From Arenicola marina (taxonomy: Eukaryota; Annelida; Polychaeta; Arenicolidae), in NCBI GenBank assembly GCA_964019135.1, contig OZ025257.1:26334352-26398351 (forward strand): a stretch of 64,000 nucleotides of DNA, written 5' to 3'. Under the pieces are notes generated by a model. The model searched no databases. It was not told the DNA's origin and saw nothing but the letters and a program-made list of their open reading frames with translations. Below are positions 59,501 to 64,000 of the stretch, one piece after another. A program made the translations under genes and the position numbers. The first letter of the stretch is position 1. Every line of letters begins with the position of its first letter.

Positions 59501-62500
59501 CCGGCAAGGAGACGTCATGTCCTCCACCAGCAAGGAGACTTCAAGGCCTCCACCGGCAAGGAGACGTCATGGCCACTACCGGCAAGGAGACGTCATGGCC
59601 TCCACCGGCAAGGAGACGTCATGTCCTCCACTAGCAAGGAGACTTCATGGCCTCCACCGGCAAGGATACTTCAAGGCCTCCACCGGCAAGGAGACGTCAT
59701 GGCCTCCACCGGCAAGGAGACGTCATGGCCTCCACCGGCAAGGAGACGTCATGGCCTCCACCGGCAAGGAGACTTCAAGGCCTCCACCGGCAAGGAGACG
59801 TCATGGCCTCCACCGGCAAGGAGACGTCATGGCCTCCACCGGCAAGGAGACTTCAAGGCCTCCACCGGCAAGGAGACGTCATATCCTCCACCAGCAAGGA
59901 GACTTCAAGGCCTCCACCGGCAAGGAGACGTCATGGCCTCAACCGGCAAGGAGACTTCAAGGCCTCCACCGGCAAGGAGACGTCATGTCCTCCACCAGCA
60001 AGGAGACTTCATGGCCTCCACCGGCCAGGAGACGTCATGGCCTCCACCGGCAAGGAGACGTCATGGCCTCCACCGGCAAGGAGACGTCATGGCCTCCACC
60101 GGCAAGGAGACGTCACGTCCTCCACCGGCAAGGATACTTCAAGGCCTCCACCGGCAAGGAGACGTCATGGCCTCCACCGGCAAGGAGACGTCATGTCATC
60201 CACCAGCAAGGAGACTTCAAGGCCTCCACCGGCAAGGAGACGTCATGTCCTCCACCAGCAAGGAGACTTCATGGCCTCCACCGGCAAGGATACTTCAAGG
60301 CCTCCACCGGCAAGGAGACGTCATGGCCTCCACCGGCAAGGAGACGTCATGGCCTCCACCGGCAAGGAGACGTCATGGCCTCCACCGGCAAGGAGACTTC
60401 AAGGCCTCCACCGGCAAGGAGACGTCATGTCCTCCACCAGCAAGGAGACTTCATGGCCTCCACCGGCAAGAAGACGTCATGGCCTCCACCGGCCAGGAGA
60501 CGTCATGGCCTCCACCGGCAAGGAGACGTCATGTCCTCCACCAGCAAGGAGACGTCATGTCCTCCACCGCCAAGGAGACTTCAAGGCCTCCACCGGCAAG
60601 GAGACGTCATGGCCTCCACCGGCAAGGAGACGTCATGTCCTCCACCGGCAAGGAGACTTCAAGGCCTCCACCGGCAAGGAGACGTCATGTCCTCCACCAG
60701 CAAGGAGACTTCATGGCCTCCACCGGCAAGGATACTTCAAGGCCTCCACCGGCAAGGAGACGTCATGGCCTCCACCGGCAAGGAGACGTCATGTCCTCCA
60801 CCAGCAAGGAGACTTCATGGCCTCCACCGGCAAGGATACTTCAAGGCCTCCACCGGCAAGGAGACGTCATGGCCTCCACCGGCAAGGAGACGTCATGGCC
60901 TCCACCGGCAAGGAGACTTCAAGGCCTCCACCGGCAAGGAGACGTCATGTCCTCCACCAGCAAGGAGACTTCAAGGCCTCCACCGGCAAGGAGACGTCAT
61001 GTCCTCCACCAGCAAGGAGACTTCATGGCCTCCACCGGCAAGGATACTTCAAGGCCTCCACCGGCAAGGAGACGTCATGGCCTCCACCGGCAAGGAGACG
61101 TCATGGCCTCCACCGGCAAGGAGACTTCAAGGCCTCCACCGGCAAGGAGACGTCATGTCCTCCACCAGCAAGGAGACTTCAAGGCCTCCACCGGCAAGGA
61201 GACTTCAAGGCCTCCACCGGCAAGGAGACGTCATGGCCTCCACCGGCAAGGAGACGTCATGGCCTCCACCGGCAAGGAGACTTCAAGGCCTCCACCGGCA
61301 AGGAGACGTCATGGCCACCACCGGCAAGGAGACGTCATGGCCTCCACCGGCAAGGAGACGTCATGTCCTCCACCAGCAAGGAGACGTCTTGGCCTCCACC
61401 AGCAAGGAAACGTCATGGCCTCCACCGGCAAGGAGACGTCATGGCCTCCACCGGCCAGGAGACGTCATGGCCTCCACCGGCAAGGAGACGTCATGTCCTC
61501 CACCAGCAAGGAGACGTCATGGCCTCCACCGGCAAGGAGACGTCATGGCCACCACCGGCAAGGAGACGTCATGGCCTCCACCGGCAAGGAGACGTCATGG
61601 CCTCCACCGGCAAGGAGACGTCATGGCCTCCACCGGCCAGGAGACGTCATGGCCTCCACCGGCAAGGAGACGTCATGTCCTCCACCAGCAAGGAGACGTC
61701 ATGGCCACCACCGGCAAGGAGACGTCATGGCCACCACCGGCAAGGAGACGTCATGGCCACCACCGGCAAGGAGACGTCATGGCCTCCACCAGCAAGGAGA
61801 CGTCATGGCCACCACCGGCAAGGAGACGTCATGGCCACCACCGGCAAGGAGACGTCATGGCCTCCACCGGCAAGGAGACGTCATGGCCTCCACCGGCAAG
61901 GAGACGTCATGGCCCCCACCAGCAAGGAGACGTCATGTCCTCCACCGGCAAGGAGACGTCATGGCCACCACCGGCAAGGAGACGTCATGGCCACCACCGG
62001 CAAGGAGACGTCATGGCCCCCACCAGCAAGGAGACGTCATGTCCTCCACCGGCAAGGAGACGTCATGGCCACCACCGGCAAGGAGACGTCATGGCCACCA
62101 CCGGCAAGGAGACGTCATGGCCACCACCGGCAAGGAGACGTCATGGCCACCACCGGCAAGGAGACGTCATGTCCTCCACCAGCAAGGAGACGTCATGGCC
62201 ACCACCGGCAAGGAGACGTCATGGCCTCCACCGGCAAGGAGACGTCATGGCCACCACCGGCAAGGAGACGTCATGGCCACCACCGGCAAGGAGACGTCAT
62301 GGCCTCCACCGGCAAGGAGACGTCATGGCCTCCACCGGCAAGGAGACGTCATGTCCTCCACCAGCAAGAAGACGTCATGGCTTCCACCGGCAAGGAGACT
62401 TCAAGGCCTCCACCGGCAAGGAGACGTCATATCCTCCACCAGCAAGGAGACTTCAAGGCCTCCACCAGCAAGGAGACTTCATGGCCCCCACCAGCAAGGA

Positions 62501-64000
62501 GACGTCATGTCCTCCACCAGCAAGAAGACTTCAAGGCCTCCACCGGCAAGGAGACGTCATGTCCTCCACCGGCAAGGAGACGTCATGTCTCCACCGGCAA
62601 GGAGACGTCATGGCCACCACCGGCCAGGAGACGTCATGGCCTCCACCAGCAAGGAGACGTCATGGCCTCCACCAGCAAGGAGACTTCATGGCCCCCACCA
62701 GCAAGGGGACGTCATGTCCTCCACCAGCAAGGAGACTTCAAGGCCTCCACCGGCAAGGAGACGTCATGTCCTCCACCGGCAAGGAGACGTCATGTCTCTA
62801 CCGGCAAGGAGACGTCATGGCCACCACCGGCCAGGAGACGTCATGGCCTCCACCAGCAAGGAGACGTCATGTCCTCCACCAGCAAGGAGACGTCATGTCC
62901 TCCACCGGCAAGGAGACTTCATGGCCTTCACCGGCAAGAAGACGTCATGGCCTCCACCGGCAAGGATACTTCAAGGCCTCCACCGGCAAGGAGACGTCAT
63001 GGCCTCCACCGGCAAGGAGACTTCAAGGCCACCACCGGCAAGGAGACGTCATGGCCTCCACCGGCAAGGAGACGTCATGGCCTCCACCGGCAAGGGGACT
63101 TCAAGGCCTCCACCGGCAAGGAGACGTCATGGCCTCCACCGGCAAGGAGACGTCATGGCCACCACCGGCAAGGAGACTTCAAGGCCTCCACCGGCAAGGA
63201 GACGTCATGGCCTCCACCGGCAAGGAGACGTCATGGCCTCCACCGGCAAGAAGACTTCATGGCCTCCACCGGCAAGAAGACGTCATGGCCTCCACCGGCA
63301 AGGATACTTCAAGGCCTCCACCGGCAAGGAGACGTCATGGCCTCCACCGGCAAGGAGACTTCAAGGCCTCCACCGGCAAGGAGACGTCATGGCCTCCACC
63401 GGCAAGGAGACGTCATGTCCTCCACCAGCAAGGAGACTTCATGGCCTCCACCAGCAAGGATACTTCAAGGCCTCCACCGGCAAGGAGACGTCATGGCCTC
63501 CACCGGCAAGGAGACGTCATGGCCTCCACCGGCAAGGAGACGTCATGGCCTCCACCGGCAAGGAGACGTCATGGCCTCCACCGGCAAGGAGACGTCATGT
63601 CCTCCACCAGCAAGGAGACTTCAAGGCCTCCACTGGCAAGGAGACGTCATGGCCACCACCGGCAAGGAGACGTCATGGCCTCCACCGGCAAGGAGACGTC
63701 ATGTCCTCCACCAGCAAGGAGACTTCATGGCCTCCACCGGCAAGGATACTTCAAGGCCTCCACCGGCAAGGAGACGTCATGGCCTCCACCGGCAAGGAGA
63801 CGTCATGGCCTCCACCGGCAAGGAGACGTCATGGCCTCCACCGGCAAGGAGACGTCATGGCCTCCACCGGCAAGGAGACTTCAAGGCCTCCACCGGCAAG
63901 GAGACGTCATGGCCTCCACCGGCAAGGAGACGTCATGGCCTCCACCGGCAAGGATACTTCAAGGCTTCCACCGGCAAGGAGACGTCATGTCCTCCACCAG
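56541..64000. repeat. 26-bp satellite-like array with an ACGTCA core, continuing past the window
   Basis: 56541-56890 holds degenerate founder units of about 27 bp (CAAGGTCACGTCA, GTCGTCCACCAG). From 56890 to the right edge there are about 270 units of 26 bp built from GGCCTCCACCGGCAAGGAGA plus CGTCAT. Variants include CCACCAG for CCACCGG, AGAAGACG for AGGAGACG and ACTTCAAGG for ACGTCATGG. Variant markers recur at 260 bp (ten units), so higher-order structure is present. A frame open for 913 codons on + is a product of the stop-free unit. Confidence 0.95.

Noticed and set aside
56893-59634. 913-codon open frame on the + strand
   Set aside because: It is a 26-bp tandem array translated in rotating frame (26-residue unit); the unit lacks stops, and there is no start context, domain or intron structure.

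Overview
This is eukaryotic nuclear DNA: genes have GT-AG introns, AATAAA signals, many tandem repeats and transposable elements. NAE1, GHITM and a CR1/Jockey-like LINE with a 2A-like peptide, together with many SINE/MITE relics, tandem arrays and poly-C/poly-G runs, suggest an invertebrate deuterostome, most likely an amphioxus (Branchiostoma). The species is an inference, since no search could be run.

Genic part (1 to about 27.7 kb, all on the + strand). The window opens in the last two coding exons of NAE1, the regulatory subunit of the NEDD8-activating enzyme (170-240, 736-895). A large gene follows (7011-16865, five coding exons with matching splice phases, 1706 codons). It encodes an unusual protein: a 13-residue repeat domain, a RING finger split by an intron, three successive low-complexity repeat domains ([19 protein letters not shown]), an aromatic/Gln-rich segment and a C-terminal RRM closest in my reading to the SAFB/SLTM type. 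The third gene is a complete seven-exon GHITM/TMBIM5 (21142-27099, 339 residues), an inner-mitochondrial-membrane Bax-inhibitor-1 family protein. Several of its introns carry tandem arrays, including a 2.5-kb array of 50-bp units. The three genes share direction but no evident common pathway.

Repeat part (27.7 to 64 kb). I found no convincing host gene here. It holds a SINE-derived 34-bp array (28.27-29.46 kb), a 19-bp array (33.4-34.4 kb), two adjacent hAT-like non-autonomous elements each with an 8-bp target-site duplication (35.7-36.8 kb), a 30-bp array, a 16-bp array (41.9-43.4 kb), a 4.7-kb LINE on the - strand lying exactly at the centre of a large inverted repeat (43.36-49.8 kb), a 1.35-kb element with 23-bp terminal inverted repeats (52.5-53.9 kb), and a 7-kb array of 26-bp units each bearing an ACGTCA core, running off the right edge.

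Most long open frames in the repeat part, on both strands, arise because tandem units lack stop codons. They are not reported as genes.
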